In this document: one piece after another, positions 1 through 9,165 of the stretch
How the letters are laid out: every line of letters starts with the position of its first letter
Numbering within the stretch: the stretch's first letter is position 1
Source: Nitrospira_D sp035465795
Lineage (GTDB): Bacteria > Nitrospirota > Nitrospiria > Nitrospirales > Nitrospiraceae
Assembly: GCF_049546785.1 (NCBI RefSeq)
Contig: NZ_JBMWAN010000003.1
Coordinates: 310,001 to 374,000 of the forward strand
Length of the DNA stretch: 64,000 bases
Direction: 5' to 3'
The notes under the pieces: model-generated
Told to the model about the DNA's origin: nothing
The model's database searches: none
The model's input: only the letters and a program-made list of their open reading frames with translations
Made by a program: the position numbers and the translations under genes

Positions 1-1311
1 GCGTCGGCGCTGGTGATGCAGGATGCCATCGCCGGAGTGACGTGCCCCTACATCCAAGTCTCGGATTCGCGTAAGGCCCTGGGCCTCCTGGGCAGCCGGT
101 TTTACGGAGATCCGTCGGCGCGTTTGCGCATGATCGGAGTCACCGGCACCAACGGCAAGACGACCACGTCGTATGTCTGCAAATCGCTCCTTGAAGCCAT
201 CGGAAATCGAGTGGGGTTGATCGGGACTGTGGCGTATCAAATCGGGGCCGAGACGCTTCCGGCATCGCACACGACGCCGGGCGCGTTGGAGCTGCAGAAG
301 CTTCTGCGGAAGATGGTGGATGGCGGCTGCACGACGGCGGTCATGGAAGTATCCTCACATGCGCTCGTTCAGGAGCGCACGAACGGGTGCGAATACGATG
401 TGGCGGTCTTTTCGAATCTGACCCAGGACCACCTGGACTTTCACAAGACGATGGAAGCGTATTTTGAAGCCAAGCTGAGGCTCTTCGTGGGGCTGACCGG
501 GACGACCAAACCGAAGAAGCGGGCGATCATCAATGTGGACGATCCGAGCGGGACCCGCATCGCCTCCCTGTGCCCTGCGCCGGTCTGGACCTACGGGATC
601 AAGGGGAAGGCGGATCTTCGGGCGGAGGCTGTCCGCCTTTCATTGGGCGGGACAACCTTCACGGCGGCTACGCCTGCCGGGTCCTTCCTGGTCGAGAGCC
701 ACCTGGTCGGCGAGCATAACGTCTACAACATGCTGGCGGCCATCGGCGTGGCGCTGCACGAAGGGGCGACGATACAACAGATAGGCGAGGCGGTCACGCA
801 CGTGACGAACGTCCCCGGCCGGTTTGAGCGGGTTCTGGCAGGACAGCCCTTTACCGTCGTCGTAGATTACGCCCATACGGATGATGCGTTGGTGCGGCTC
901 CTGACGGCCGCGCAAGCCTTGAAAGCCGGCCGCATCATCACGGTGTTTGGATGCGGGGGAGACCGGGATCGAGGCAAGCGCCCCAAGATGGGCCGTGCGG
1001 CGGTCGCCCATAGCGACATGGTGATTCTGACGTCGGACAATCCCCGCACCGAGAATCCGCTGTCGATTCTGGACGAAGTCGAAGTTGGTGTCATTGAGGC
1101 GCTACGGGAACGGCCAGCGGTTATGTATCGCAAGATCGCGGACCGTCGCGAGGCGATCGGTGTGGCGGTCCGGGAAGCCCGGGCGGGAGACATGGTGCTC
1201 ATTGCCGGCAAGGGGCATGAGGACTACCAGATCATCGGCACGACGAAGCATCATTTTGACGACCGTGAAGTCGCGCGTGAAGCGATTCAGCAGCTGAAGA
1301 GCGGTGGATAG
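1..1311 (+). CDS. murE: UDP-N-acetylmuramoyl-tripeptide synthetase MurE (5' partial)
   Basis: Adds the third amino acid, probably meso-diaminopimelate, to UDP-MurNAc-L-Ala-D-Glu in the cytoplasm. The reading frame is open from base 1, and the N-terminal UDP-binding domain (about 60 residues) lies outside the window. The ATP-binding loop GTNGKTTTS is near visible residue 45. The motif SDNPRTENP near residue 340 carries the DNPR signature of meso-DAP-specific enzymes, and GKGHEDYQ is near the C-terminus. The GTG at 13 and ATG at 16 are internal codons, not the true start. The stop sits about 35 bases before murF. First visible gene of the dcw cluster. Confidence 0.95.
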   Translation, partial: ASALVMQDAIAGVTCPYIQVSDSRKALGLLGSRFYGDPSARLRMIGVTGTNGKTTTSYVCKSLLEAIGNRVGLIGTVAYQIGAETLPASHTTPGALELQKLLRKMVDGGCTTAVMEVSSHALVQERTNGCEYDVAVFSNLTQDHLDFHKTMEAYFEAKLRLFVGLTGTTKPKKRAIINVDDPSGTRIASLCPAPVWTYGIKGKADLRAEAVRLSLGGTTFTAATPAGSFLVESHLVGEHNVYNMLAAIGVALHEGATIQQIGEAVTHVTNVPGRFERVLAGQPFTVVVDYAHTDDALVRLLTAAQALKAGRIITVFGCGGDRDRGKRPKMGRAAVAHSDMVILTSDNPRTENPLSILDEVEVGVIEALRERPAVMYRKIADRREAIGVAVREARAGDMVLIAGKGHEDYQIIGTTKHHFDDREVAREAIQQLKSGG

Positions 1312-1345
1312 ATCAATTCATGAGGCCGTAGGGTTCGGGGATTCC

Positions 1346-2791
1346 ATGGCACTGTTTACGGTTGAAGAATTGCGGGAAGTCATCAGCGTGAAGGTGCTCG
1401 CCGGCGAAGGGACCCGGTGGGCCAAGCAGCGCGTTCGCCGCCTCAATATGGATTCTCGAACGATCCGCTCGGGGGACCTGTTCGTGGCAATCAAGGGCGA
1501 CCGGTTCGACGGGCATGACTATATCGCGATGGCCCTGTCGCGGGGTGCGGTCGGAGCGATCGTGCACGATGCCTATGTCGTGCCGCAGGCCATCCTGAAA
1601 ACCGGCGGGAAGTCCTCGCCGTTCATTCTCGGCGTGCGCGATCCGCTCTTCGCCTATCAGCAACTGGCCACGCACCACCGTTGTCGCTTCGACATTCCTC
1701 TGGTGGCGGTGACGGGAAGCAACGGCAAGACGACGACAAAGGAAATGGTCGCCAGCGTTCTGGGCCAGCGATGGAGAGTCTTGAAGACGGAAGGCAATTT
1801 GAACAATCGCATCGGCGTCCCGCAGACCCTCTTCCGGCTGACGGCCCGTCATGAGGCCGCGGTGATCGAGATGGGGGTCGATAACGTCGGGCAGACGACT
1901 CGGTTGTGTGAAATCGCGCGGCCGACGATCGGGATCATCACCAATATCGGGCCGGATCATCTGGAATTCTTCGGCAGCATGGAGGGGTCAGCGCAGGGGA
2001 AGGCGGAATTGCTCGACTTGTTGCCGCCGGGCGGCGCCGCGATTTTGAACGCCGACGATCCGTATTTTGATTATCTGGCCGCCCGCGCCCGCTGCCGAGT
2101 GGTGTCGTTCGGCTATTCGCCGAAGGCCGACGTCCAGGCGGTGCAGGAAAAGTCCGATGGCAAAGACGGCACCATCTTCCGCCTGCTCCTGCCCGGGAAG
2201 GTCCGGCACACCATCGTTCGTATGAAGGTGCAGGGGTCGCACAATGTGACCAACGCGCTCGCAGCCGCGGCAGTGGGCACCGTATTGGGCATCTCCGGGG
2301 CGGTGATCGCACAGGGACTCTCCCGCTTCCGTCCGGCCGCCATGCGTTCCCAGGTCGTCATGAGCCATGGCGTGCGGATCATCAACGACTGTTACAACGC
2401 CAATCCGGCCTCGATGAAGGCGGCGGTGCAATTGCTGGCGCAGTCCGGCGCGGGTCGCAAGACCATTGCAGTGTTGGGCGATATGTTGGAGCTGGGGCCG
2501 AACGCGGCGCGAATGCACGAAGAGGTCGGCGCCTTCATCGCGCAACAGGGGATTGCGCAGTTAATTGCCTGTGGCTCCCTGGGGCAAGGCCTGGCCGAGG
2601 GCGCCCGCCGGGCCGGCATGAATCCCGGCGCCGTGCTCGAAGTAGCCGACGCTGCCGCGGCTGCCACTGCGGTGAAAGCGATGGTCGCACAGGGCGATGT
2701 GGTGTTGGTGAAGGCGTCGCGCGGCATGAAAATGGAGCAGGTCGTGAGCGCATTGCAGGGTACGAAGCGGGTCGCGAGGAAAGCGTCGTAA
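1346..2791 (+). CDS. murF: UDP-MurNAc-tripeptide-D-Ala-D-Ala ligase MurF
   Basis: Ligates D-Ala-D-Ala to the UDP-MurNAc tripeptide, the last cytoplasmic step of the precursor. The 481-residue length is normal. The Mur ligase ATP loop GSNGKTTTKEM is near residue 135, and MDSRTIRSGDLF in the N-terminal domain is typical of MurF. The ATG at 1346 follows a GGGG stretch and gives the family N-terminus; a GTG at 1304, overlapping the murE stop, would add 14 residues. Co-directional with murE and mraY. Confidence 0.95.
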   Translation: MALFTVEELREVISVKVLAGEGTRWAKQRVRRLNMDSRTIRSGDLFVAIKGDRFDGHDYIAMALSRGAVGAIVHDAYVVPQAILKTGGKSSPFILGVRDPLFAYQQLATHHRCRFDIPLVAVTGSNGKTTTKEMVASVLGQRWRVLKTEGNLNNRIGVPQTLFRLTARHEAAVIEMGVDNVGQTTRLCEIARPTIGIITNIGPDHLEFFGSMEGSAQGKAELLDLLPPGGAAILNADDPYFDYLAARARCRVVSFGYSPKADVQAVQEKSDGKDGTIFRLLLPGKVRHTIVRMKVQGSHNVTNALAAAAVGTVLGISGAVIAQGLSRFRPAAMRSQVVMSHGVRIINDCYNANPASMKAAVQLLAQSGAGRKTIAVLGDMLELGPNAARMHEEVGAFIAQQGIAQLIACGSLGQGLAEGARRAGMNPGAVLEVADAAAAATAVKAMVAQGDVVLVKASRGMKMEQVVSALQGTKRVARKAS

Positions 2792-2851
2792 TCATCCAGG
2801 GGCGGCAACCAGTCGGACGCTGTAAGCCCCCAGCGTCGCTATGGCGATCTT

Positions 2852-3928
2852 ATGCTGTATAACTGGCTTTATCCGCTGCATACCGAGTTCTCGTTTCTGA
2901 ACGTCTTCCGTTACCAAAGCTTTCGCATCATCTATGCCGCGGTGACGGCCTTCCTCATCGCCTTTGTGCTGGCGCCCTGGCTTATCCGGAAGCTCCAGGA
3001 GATCAAGCTGGGCCAGCAGATCCGCGATGACGGTCCCAAGCGGCATTTGGCGAAGAGCGGCACGCCGACCATGGGGGGGCTGCTGATTATCTTTGCCGTC
3101 GTGCTCTCCACGCTGCTCTGGGCCGATATCACCAAGCCCTATGTCTGGCTGGTGTTGGCGGCGACTATCGGGTTCGGCGCGATCGGCTTTGCCGACGATT
3201 ACCTCAAGTTCATCAAAGCGCAATCGAAGGGGTTGTCCGCCAGACAGAAGTTTACGGCGCAGGCGGCGGTGGCGCTGGCGATCGCCCTCACCTTGTATTT
3301 TCTGCCGGGCTACTCCACGAAACTCAGCGTGCCGTTCTTCAAGAACTTCATGCCGGATCTCGGGTGGTTCTACATCGTGTTCGCCGTCCTGGTGATCGTC
3401 GGCAGTTCAAACGCCGTCAACCTGACCGATGGGCTCGACGGCCTGGCCATCGGGCCCGTCATGATTACCGCCTTGGCCTATACGATTGTGGCCTACGTCG
3501 CCGGGCACCGGTTGATGTCCGACTATCTGCTCATCCCGCACATCGAGAATGCCGGCGAGATTGCGGTGTTCACGGCGGCGATACTCGGGTCGAGCCTCGG
3601 CTTTCTCTGGTTCAACACCTATCCGGCCTCCGTGTTTATGGGCGACGTCGGGTCGCTTCCCCTGGGCGCGGCGCTCGGGACCGTGGCGGTGATCAGCAAG
3701 CATGAGCTGCTGTTGTTGATGGTCGGCGGCGTGTTCGTGATCGAGGCGGTGTCGGTCATCTTCCAGGTGTTGTCGTTCAAGTCGCGCGGGAAGCGGATCT
3801 TCTTGATGGCCCCGATCCACCATCACTTCGAGATGAAGGGATGGGAAGAGCCCAAGGTGGTGGTGCGGCTCTGGATCATCGCGATTCTGTTGGCGCTTTT
3901 GAGTCTGAGCACCTTGAAGCTGCGGTAA
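2852..3928 (+). CDS. mraY: Phospho-MurNAc-pentapeptide-transferase MraY
   Basis: Integral membrane enzyme that moves phospho-MurNAc-pentapeptide from UDP to undecaprenyl phosphate, giving lipid I. The 358 residues contain about ten hydrophobic segments. Visible family signatures are the aspartate pair in FADDYLKF, NLTDGLDGLAIG, and the histidine motif PIHHHFE near the C-terminus. The gene lies between murF and murD as in most dcw clusters; the 60-base gap to murF holds no other gene. Confidence 0.97.
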   Translation: MLYNWLYPLHTEFSFLNVFRYQSFRIIYAAVTAFLIAFVLAPWLIRKLQEIKLGQQIRDDGPKRHLAKSGTPTMGGLLIIFAVVLSTLLWADITKPYVWLVLAATIGFGAIGFADDYLKFIKAQSKGLSARQKFTAQAAVALAIALTLYFLPGYSTKLSVPFFKNFMPDLGWFYIVFAVLVIVGSSNAVNLTDGLDGLAIGPVMITALAYTIVAYVAGHRLMSDYLLIPHIENAGEIAVFTAAILGSSLGFLWFNTYPASVFMGDVGSLPLGAALGTVAVISKHELLLLMVGGVFVIEAVSVIFQVLSFKSRGKRIFLMAPIHHHFEMKGWEEPKVVVRLWIIAILLALLSLSTLKLR

Positions 3929-3950
3929 CGGGATGGTGAGTGAAGACTGT

Positions 3951-5342
3951 ATGGAACTGACAGGGACGAAAGTGACGGTGGTGGGGCTGGCACGCAGCGG
4001 CGTGGCTGCCGCCCGGTTGCTGCAATCTGCAGGGGCGCTGGTGACCGTGGCCGATAAGAAGGAACGTAGCGAGCTGGAGGCGGTGTTGAAGCAGTTGGAC
4101 GGCTCGCGCATCGGCGTGACGGTCGGCAGTCAGTATGAGACCGCGCTGGACGCGGCCGAGCTCGTCGTGATCAGTCCCGGTGTGCCCTATCGGATGGAGG
4201 CATTGGAACGGGTCCGTCGTCGCGGCGTCAAGGTCATCAGCGAACTGGAACTGGCGTCCCGGTTTCTCTCCGTGCCGATCCTCGCCCTGACCGGCACCAA
4301 CGGGAAAAGCACGACCGTGACCTTGATCGGACAAATGCTGCAGGAAAGCGGGAAGCGGGTGTTTGTGGGCGGCAACCTCGGGACGGCGCTCAGCGAAGCG
4401 GCGGAGAAGTCGTTGCAGGCTTCCCGGCAGGGCCTGGCTGGTCCGTACGATGTTGCCGTGGTGGAAGTCTCCAGCTTTCAGCTGGAAACGGTTGATCAGT
4501 TTCATCCCTGGATCGCCGCGATTCTCAATGTGACGGTGGATCATCAAGACCGGTATGAGTCGATCGACGAGTATGTCGCAGCCAAGCGCCGGATTTTCGA
4601 GAATCAAAAGCCGACCGACTATGCGCTCTTCAATCTGGATGATCAGCGGGTGGCGGCGCTCAGGCATGGGGTCAAGGCCCGGGTCCTTGGATTTACCCGG
4701 CAGTCAACCCTCCCGTCCGACCTGAGCGGAGGCACCTATCTGGAGGGCGATCGCATCGTGACGACCGTGACGGGTGTTCGCCAGGAGGTCTGCCGCCGTT
4801 CCGAGATCAAGATCATCGGCAACCACAACGTCGAAAACGTCATGGCGGCCGTGACCTACGCCTTGTTGAGCGGCTGCCCGATCCACGCCGTCACGCGCGT
4901 GCTGACGACGTTCCCCGGCCTTGAACATGCCTTGGAAATTGTGCGCGAACGCCGCGGGGTGCGATTTGTGAACGATTCCAAAGGCACGAATGTCGATGCC
5001 ACGCTGAAGGCGCTGGAGAGTATCGACCAGCCTATCTGGCTGATTGCCGGCGGGCGCGATAAGGGCGGAGATTTTTCCCGACTGGCTCCGGCGATCAGGC
5101 AGCGGGTGAAGGGGCTGATCCTCATCGGAGAGGCCGGGCCGTTGATTGCCGATGCGGTGGCGGGGTTCCCGTCGATCGTTCGGGCCGCATCGATCAAGGA
5201 CGCAGTCCAGGCGGCGGCGGACGGCGCCGGTCCCGGCGAGGTGGTGTTGCTGTCGCCGGCCTGTGCGAGTTTCGACATGTTTGCCGACTATCAGGATCGA
5301 GGTCGGCAGTTTAAGGCCCTCGTGCAATCCTTGCCCGCCTGA
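3951..5342 (+). CDS. murD: UDP-MurNAc-L-alanine:D-glutamate ligase MurD
   Basis: Cytoplasmic ligase adding D-Glu to UDP-MurNAc-L-Ala. It opens with the family N-terminus MELTGTKVTVVGLARSGVA, a Rossmann-like UDP-binding fold, followed by the ATP loop GTNGKSTT near residue 118 and C-terminal NDSKGTNVDAT and AGGRDKGGDF motifs. The ATG at 3951 matches the family start; an in-frame ATG at 3933 would add six residues, and neither has a strong ribosome binding site. The length of 463 residues is normal. Confidence 0.95.
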   Translation: MELTGTKVTVVGLARSGVAAARLLQSAGALVTVADKKERSELEAVLKQLDGSRIGVTVGSQYETALDAAELVVISPGVPYRMEALERVRRRGVKVISELELASRFLSVPILALTGTNGKSTTVTLIGQMLQESGKRVFVGGNLGTALSEAAEKSLQASRQGLAGPYDVAVVEVSSFQLETVDQFHPWIAAILNVTVDHQDRYESIDEYVAAKRRIFENQKPTDYALFNLDDQRVAALRHGVKARVLGFTRQSTLPSDLSGGTYLEGDRIVTTVTGVRQEVCRRSEIKIIGNHNVENVMAAVTYALLSGCPIHAVTRVLTTFPGLEHALEIVRERRGVRFVNDSKGTNVDATLKALESIDQPIWLIAGGRDKGGDFSRLAPAIRQRVKGLILIGEAGPLIADAVAGFPSIVRAASIKDAVQAAADGAGPGEVVLLSPACASFDMFADYQDRGRQFKALVQSLPA

Positions 5343-5375
5343 GCGTGCAAGGCACAGGAGAATTGACACTGGACG

Positions 5376-6584
5376 ATGTCACAGAGAGCCGCAGGGACGT
5401 TGGCATTGCCGTGGCCCGCCACGGGTCTTCGCGCCGCGAAGACCCGGGTGCCGATGGACCATACGCTGTTGATCGTGACGATCATCCTGGCCTTGGTCGG
5501 CCTGGTAATGGTCTTCAGCGCGAGCGCCGTGGTGGCGGGGAACCGCTTCCACGACTCCGGTTACTTCCTCAAGCGGCAGTTGGCGTGGCTGACATTCGGG
5601 CTTCTGCTGCTCCAGCTCGCATCGCGCATCGATTATATCTGGTGGAAGCGTCTGTCGATTCCCATGCTGGGATGCATGGGGCTGCTCCTGGTGATGGTCC
5701 TGATTCCCTCGTTGGGCGTGTCGGCGAAAGGGGCACGGCGCTGGTTGCGCCTCGGCCCGATTTCGATTCAGCCGGCCGAGATGGTCAAGCTGGTCGCGGT
5801 GATATATGTGGCGGCCTATCTGACGAAGAAGGAAGACCGGATCACAATCTTCTCCTCCGGCCTGGTGCCGGTGTTGGCCGTGATCGGAGTCCTGAGCGGA
5901 CTGGTCCTGCTGGAGCCGGATCTTGGGACGGTCGTGGTGATCGGCCTGGTGACCGTGGGGCTGCTCTTTCTCGGAGGGGCGCAACTGAAGCATCTCCTGG
6001 GGCTGGGCTTGTGCGCAGCGCCGGTCGTTTTGGCGCTCGTCCTCGGCTCGAGCTACCGGCGCCAGCGGATGCTGACGTTCCTGGCTCCCTGGAAGGACGC
6101 GTCGGATGCCGGTTTTCAGATTACCCAGTCGTTCCTCGCCTTTGGCAGCGGCGGGCCGTTCGGAGTCGGGCTGGGCGAGGGCAAACAGAAGCTCTTCTTT
6201 CTTCCCGAAGCCCACACGGATTTCGTGCTGGCACTGGTGGGGGAAGAATTGGGACTGGTGGGGACCGCGGCGATCATCCTCCTCTTCGCGGTCTTCGTGG
6301 TGCGCGGATTTCAGATTGCGGCCAGGGCCAGGATGCCTTTCGGCCGGCATTTGGGGATGGGCATTACGTTGTTGATCGGGGTGCAGGCGCTGGTGAATGC
6401 GGGCGTGGTCACGGGCCTGCTGCCGACCAAGGGACTGACGCTGCCCTTCGTCAGTTACGGCGGTTCCTCGCTGATCATCTGCTTGATCGGAGTCGGCATT
6501 CTGCTGAACATTTCACGGGATCGCCAAGCCGGGCGGGAAGAGAGCGGAGCGCGAACAGGTCGCGGAAGGTCCGGTCGCCGATGA
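5376..6584 (+). CDS. ftsW: Lipid II polymerase FtsW (SEDS family)
   Basis: SEDS glycosyltransferase that polymerises septal peptidoglycan with its partner PBP. The 402 residues have about ten membrane segments and the SEDS signatures PAEMVKL, GSGGPFGVGLGEGKQK, PEAHTDFVLALVGEELG and PFVSYGGSSL. The cytoplasmic N-terminus ends in the typical RVPMDHTLL before the first helix. An alternative ATG at 5454 would remove this tail and is less likely. The stop overlaps the murG start by ATGA, so the two are probably translationally coupled. Confidence 0.95.
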   Translation: MSQRAAGTLALPWPATGLRAAKTRVPMDHTLLIVTIILALVGLVMVFSASAVVAGNRFHDSGYFLKRQLAWLTFGLLLLQLASRIDYIWWKRLSIPMLGCMGLLLVMVLIPSLGVSAKGARRWLRLGPISIQPAEMVKLVAVIYVAAYLTKKEDRITIFSSGLVPVLAVIGVLSGLVLLEPDLGTVVVIGLVTVGLLFLGGAQLKHLLGLGLCAAPVVLALVLGSSYRRQRMLTFLAPWKDASDAGFQITQSFLAFGSGGPFGVGLGEGKQKLFFLPEAHTDFVLALVGEELGLVGTAAIILLFAVFVVRGFQIAARARMPFGRHLGMGITLLIGVQALVNAGVVTGLLPTKGLTLPFVSYGGSSLIICLIGVGILLNISRDRQAGREESGARTGRGRSGRR

Positions 6585-7705
6585 CGATCGTGATTGCCGC
6601 GGGAGGCACAGGGGGACACTTGTATCCGGCTGTCGCATTGGCCCGAGAGTTTCTGCGGCGCGACCCCTCGGCGAAGATCGTCTTCGTCGGCACGACGAAA
6701 GGGATCGAGTCCAAGGTGCTCGCCCACGAGAGATTTCCGCTTGAACTCATCACGGCAAAGCCGGTGATGGGAAAGGGCCTCGGAGAAGCCCTGCGGGGAC
6801 TGCTGTCGGTGCCGATCGGGATTTGGCAGTCCTGGCGGATTCTCGGCGCGCACAAAGCTGATCTCGTGATCGGCGTGGGCGGATACACCAGCCCCACCAT
6901 GTTGGCCGCCGCCGCGCTCAGGGGTATCGCCAGGGTGATCCTGGAGCCGAACGCCTATCCCGGCATGGCGAACATTGCCGTCGGTCCATTGGCCCAGCGG
7001 GTGTTTCTGGCCTTCGACTCGGCCGCTGACAAGTTTGCTAAGAGCAAAGTGCGTGTGGTGGGGACGCCGATTCGCCAGGACTTTCTCCGCGACACGACTC
7101 GGCCGGAGCCATCGGCAACCGGGGACCCGCAACGGCTGTTGATTTTCGGCGGGAGCCAGGGAGCAAAGGCGATCAATAGCGCGGTCATCGATAGCCTGGC
7201 TCCGCTGATGCAGAAGCTGCCAAAGCTGTCCATCACGCACCAAACCGGTGAAGCCGATCATGCGCGGGTGGCCGAGGCCTATCGTCAAGCCGGGGTGCAG
7301 GCCGAGGTGGTGCCCTTCCTGTACGACATGCCGAGGGTGTTGCGGGGGGCCGACTTAGTGGTGGCGAGATCCGGGGCCATGACGATCGCGGAGCTGACGG
7401 CCTGCGGGAAGCCGGCGATCCTGATTCCGCTGCCGACCGCGATCTACAACCATCAGATGATGAACGCGCGCGCGATGGAAGCGGCGGGCGGGGCTGTCGT
7501 GCTCCCGCAGCCCGAGCTGACCGGGGCGCAGCTGGCCCGAACCATTGCCGATATTCTGCAGCAGCCGGACCGGCTGCGCAGGATGCAGGACAAGAGTCGG
7601 GGGATGAGGCGAATTGAGGCGGCGGAGACCATTGTCCGCGAATGCTATGCACTCATGGGGGTGAACCATGACCACAACCGGACTGTTGGAGCGGCAGGAG
7701 CCTAA
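6581..7705 (+). CDS. murG: UDP-GlcNAc:lipid I N-acetylglucosaminyltransferase MurG
   Basis: Peripheral membrane glycosyltransferase making lipid II from lipid I. The 374-residue protein starts MTIVIAAGGTGGHLYPA, with the glycine-rich loop of the acceptor site, and has GVGGYTS, GGSQGAKAIN and the UDP-GlcNAc-binding region around ARSGAMTIAEL. The true start is the ATG at 6581, although the frame is open further upstream through ftsW; that upstream part is not MurG-like. The 3' end lies 67 bases before the preferred murC start. Confidence 0.96.
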   Translation: MTIVIAAGGTGGHLYPAVALAREFLRRDPSAKIVFVGTTKGIESKVLAHERFPLELITAKPVMGKGLGEALRGLLSVPIGIWQSWRILGAHKADLVIGVGGYTSPTMLAAAALRGIARVILEPNAYPGMANIAVGPLAQRVFLAFDSAADKFAKSKVRVVGTPIRQDFLRDTTRPEPSATGDPQRLLIFGGSQGAKAINSAVIDSLAPLMQKLPKLSITHQTGEADHARVAEAYRQAGVQAEVVPFLYDMPRVLRGADLVVARSGAMTIAELTACGKPAILIPLPTAIYNHQMMNARAMEAAGGAVVLPQPELTGAQLARTIADILQQPDRLRRMQDKSRGMRRIEAAETIVRECYALMGVNHDHNRTVGAAGA

Positions 7706-7772
7706 TGCGATCAGCACGCGTGAGCAGAGACCTCGGCCATCAACGGGCGCAACAGGATTGAGGCGGACCGTC

Positions 7773-9161
7773 ATGTTTCGAAAAACACAACAGATCCATC
7801 TAGTCGGCATCGGCGGGTCGGGGATGAGCGGGATCGCGGAGGTGCTGCTCACGCTGGGCTACAAGGTCACCGGCTCCGATCTGCAAACATCCGAAACGAC
7901 CAGGCGGCTGGAAGAACTCGGCGGCAAGATCTTTATCGGCCATCAGGAGGCGAATGTTGGGGAGGCGCAGGTGGTCGTCATTTCCTCCGCCGTGTCCGCG
8001 ACCAACCCCGAGGTGCTCGCCGCCAAGGCCAAACAAGTGCCCGTGATTCCGCGCGCTGAAATGCTGGCCGAGCTGATGCGCTTGAAATTCGGCGTGGCGA
8101 TTGCGGGAGCCCATGGCAAGACGACGACCACCTCGATGGTGGCCAACGTGCTGGCGTCGGGCGGGCTGGATCCGACGATGGTGATCGGCGGCAAGGTCAA
8201 CGCGCTCGGCAGCCATGCCCGGCTCGGCCGGGGAGAATTGCTGGTGGCCGAAGCGGACGAGAGCGACGGCTCGTTCCTCCGCCTCTCGCCGACCATTGTG
8301 GCGGTCACGAATCTGGATCGCGAGCATCTCGACCACTACGGGTCGATGGAAAAGATTTACGACAGTTTTCTGGAGTTCATCAACAAGATTCCCTTCTATG
8401 GGGTGGCGGTCTTGTGTTCCGATGACGAGCGGCTTCAGGCCCTGTTTCCGCGCATTGTGAAACGGTATTACACCTACGGATTGCAGGAGCGGGACGGGCT
8501 GGTGCCGGACTTTAAGGCGACGGACATCAGCCTCAAACAATGGGGGGCCGAGTTCCGTGCGCACTTCCGGGGGAAAAATCTCGGGCCTTTCCGGCTTGCC
8601 GTTCCCGGCATTCACAACGTCTCGAATGCGCTGGTCGCGATTGCGATCGGGATCGAGCTGGAGGTGCCGGTCGACTTGATTCGCAAGGGGTTGGCGGCAT
8701 TCACCGGCGTGGAACGGCGGTTTCATCTGCGGGGAGAAGCGAACGACATCATGGTCGTGGACGACTACGGTCACCATCCCACCGAAGTCAAGGCGACGCT
8801 GGCCGCAGCCAAGCAGGGGTGGGATCGCCGCCTGGTGGTGCTCTTCCAGCCGCACCGGTATAGCCGGACGCGCGATCTGGTCAATGAGTTCGCTCACGCC
8901 TTCGATCACGCGGATCTTGTGTTTATGACGGAGATCTATGCGGCAGGCGAGCAGCCGATTCCCGGCGTGTCCGGCGCGCAGCTGGCCGAAGCCGTGAAAC
9001 AAGCCGGCCATCAGGGTGTGACGTTCATCGAGAAGAAGGAGTCGTTGCCGGACCAGGTGCTGCCCCATTTGAAGCCCGGCGATCTGGTGGTGACGTTGGG
9101 TGCGGGAGATATCTGGAAGGCCGGGACTGGGTTGCTGGCCCGGTTGGCCCCCGGTTCGTAA
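7773..9161 (+). CDS. murC: UDP-N-acetylmuramate:L-alanine ligase MurC
   Basis: First ligase of the stem peptide, adding L-Ala to UDP-MurNAc. Residues 1-20 give the typical N-terminus with HLVGIGGSGMSGIAEVLL, followed by the ATP loop GAHGKTTTTSM and the C-terminal DDYGHHPTEVKAT. The ATG at 7773 has a GAGG element about nine bases upstream and gives a 462-residue protein. An upstream ATG at 7668 would add 35 unconserved residues and overlap murG. Five bases separate the stop from murB. Confidence 0.95.
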   Translation: MFRKTQQIHLVGIGGSGMSGIAEVLLTLGYKVTGSDLQTSETTRRLEELGGKIFIGHQEANVGEAQVVVISSAVSATNPEVLAAKAKQVPVIPRAEMLAELMRLKFGVAIAGAHGKTTTTSMVANVLASGGLDPTMVIGGKVNALGSHARLGRGELLVAEADESDGSFLRLSPTIVAVTNLDREHLDHYGSMEKIYDSFLEFINKIPFYGVAVLCSDDERLQALFPRIVKRYYTYGLQERDGLVPDFKATDISLKQWGAEFRAHFRGKNLGPFRLAVPGIHNVSNALVAIAIGIELEVPVDLIRKGLAAFTGVERRFHLRGEANDIMVVDDYGHHPTEVKATLAAAKQGWDRRLVVLFQPHRYSRTRDLVNEFAHAFDHADLVFMTEIYAAGEQPIPGVSGAQLAEAVKQAGHQGVTFIEKKESLPDQVLPHLKPGDLVVTLGAGDIWKAGTGLLARLAPGS

Positions 9162-9165
9162 CACG

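Noticed and set aside
5345..6580. An open frame running in front of murG through ftsW could make a much longer MurG.
   Set aside because: The residues before 6581 are not MurG-like and coincide with ftsW in another frame; MurG starts normally at its ATG.
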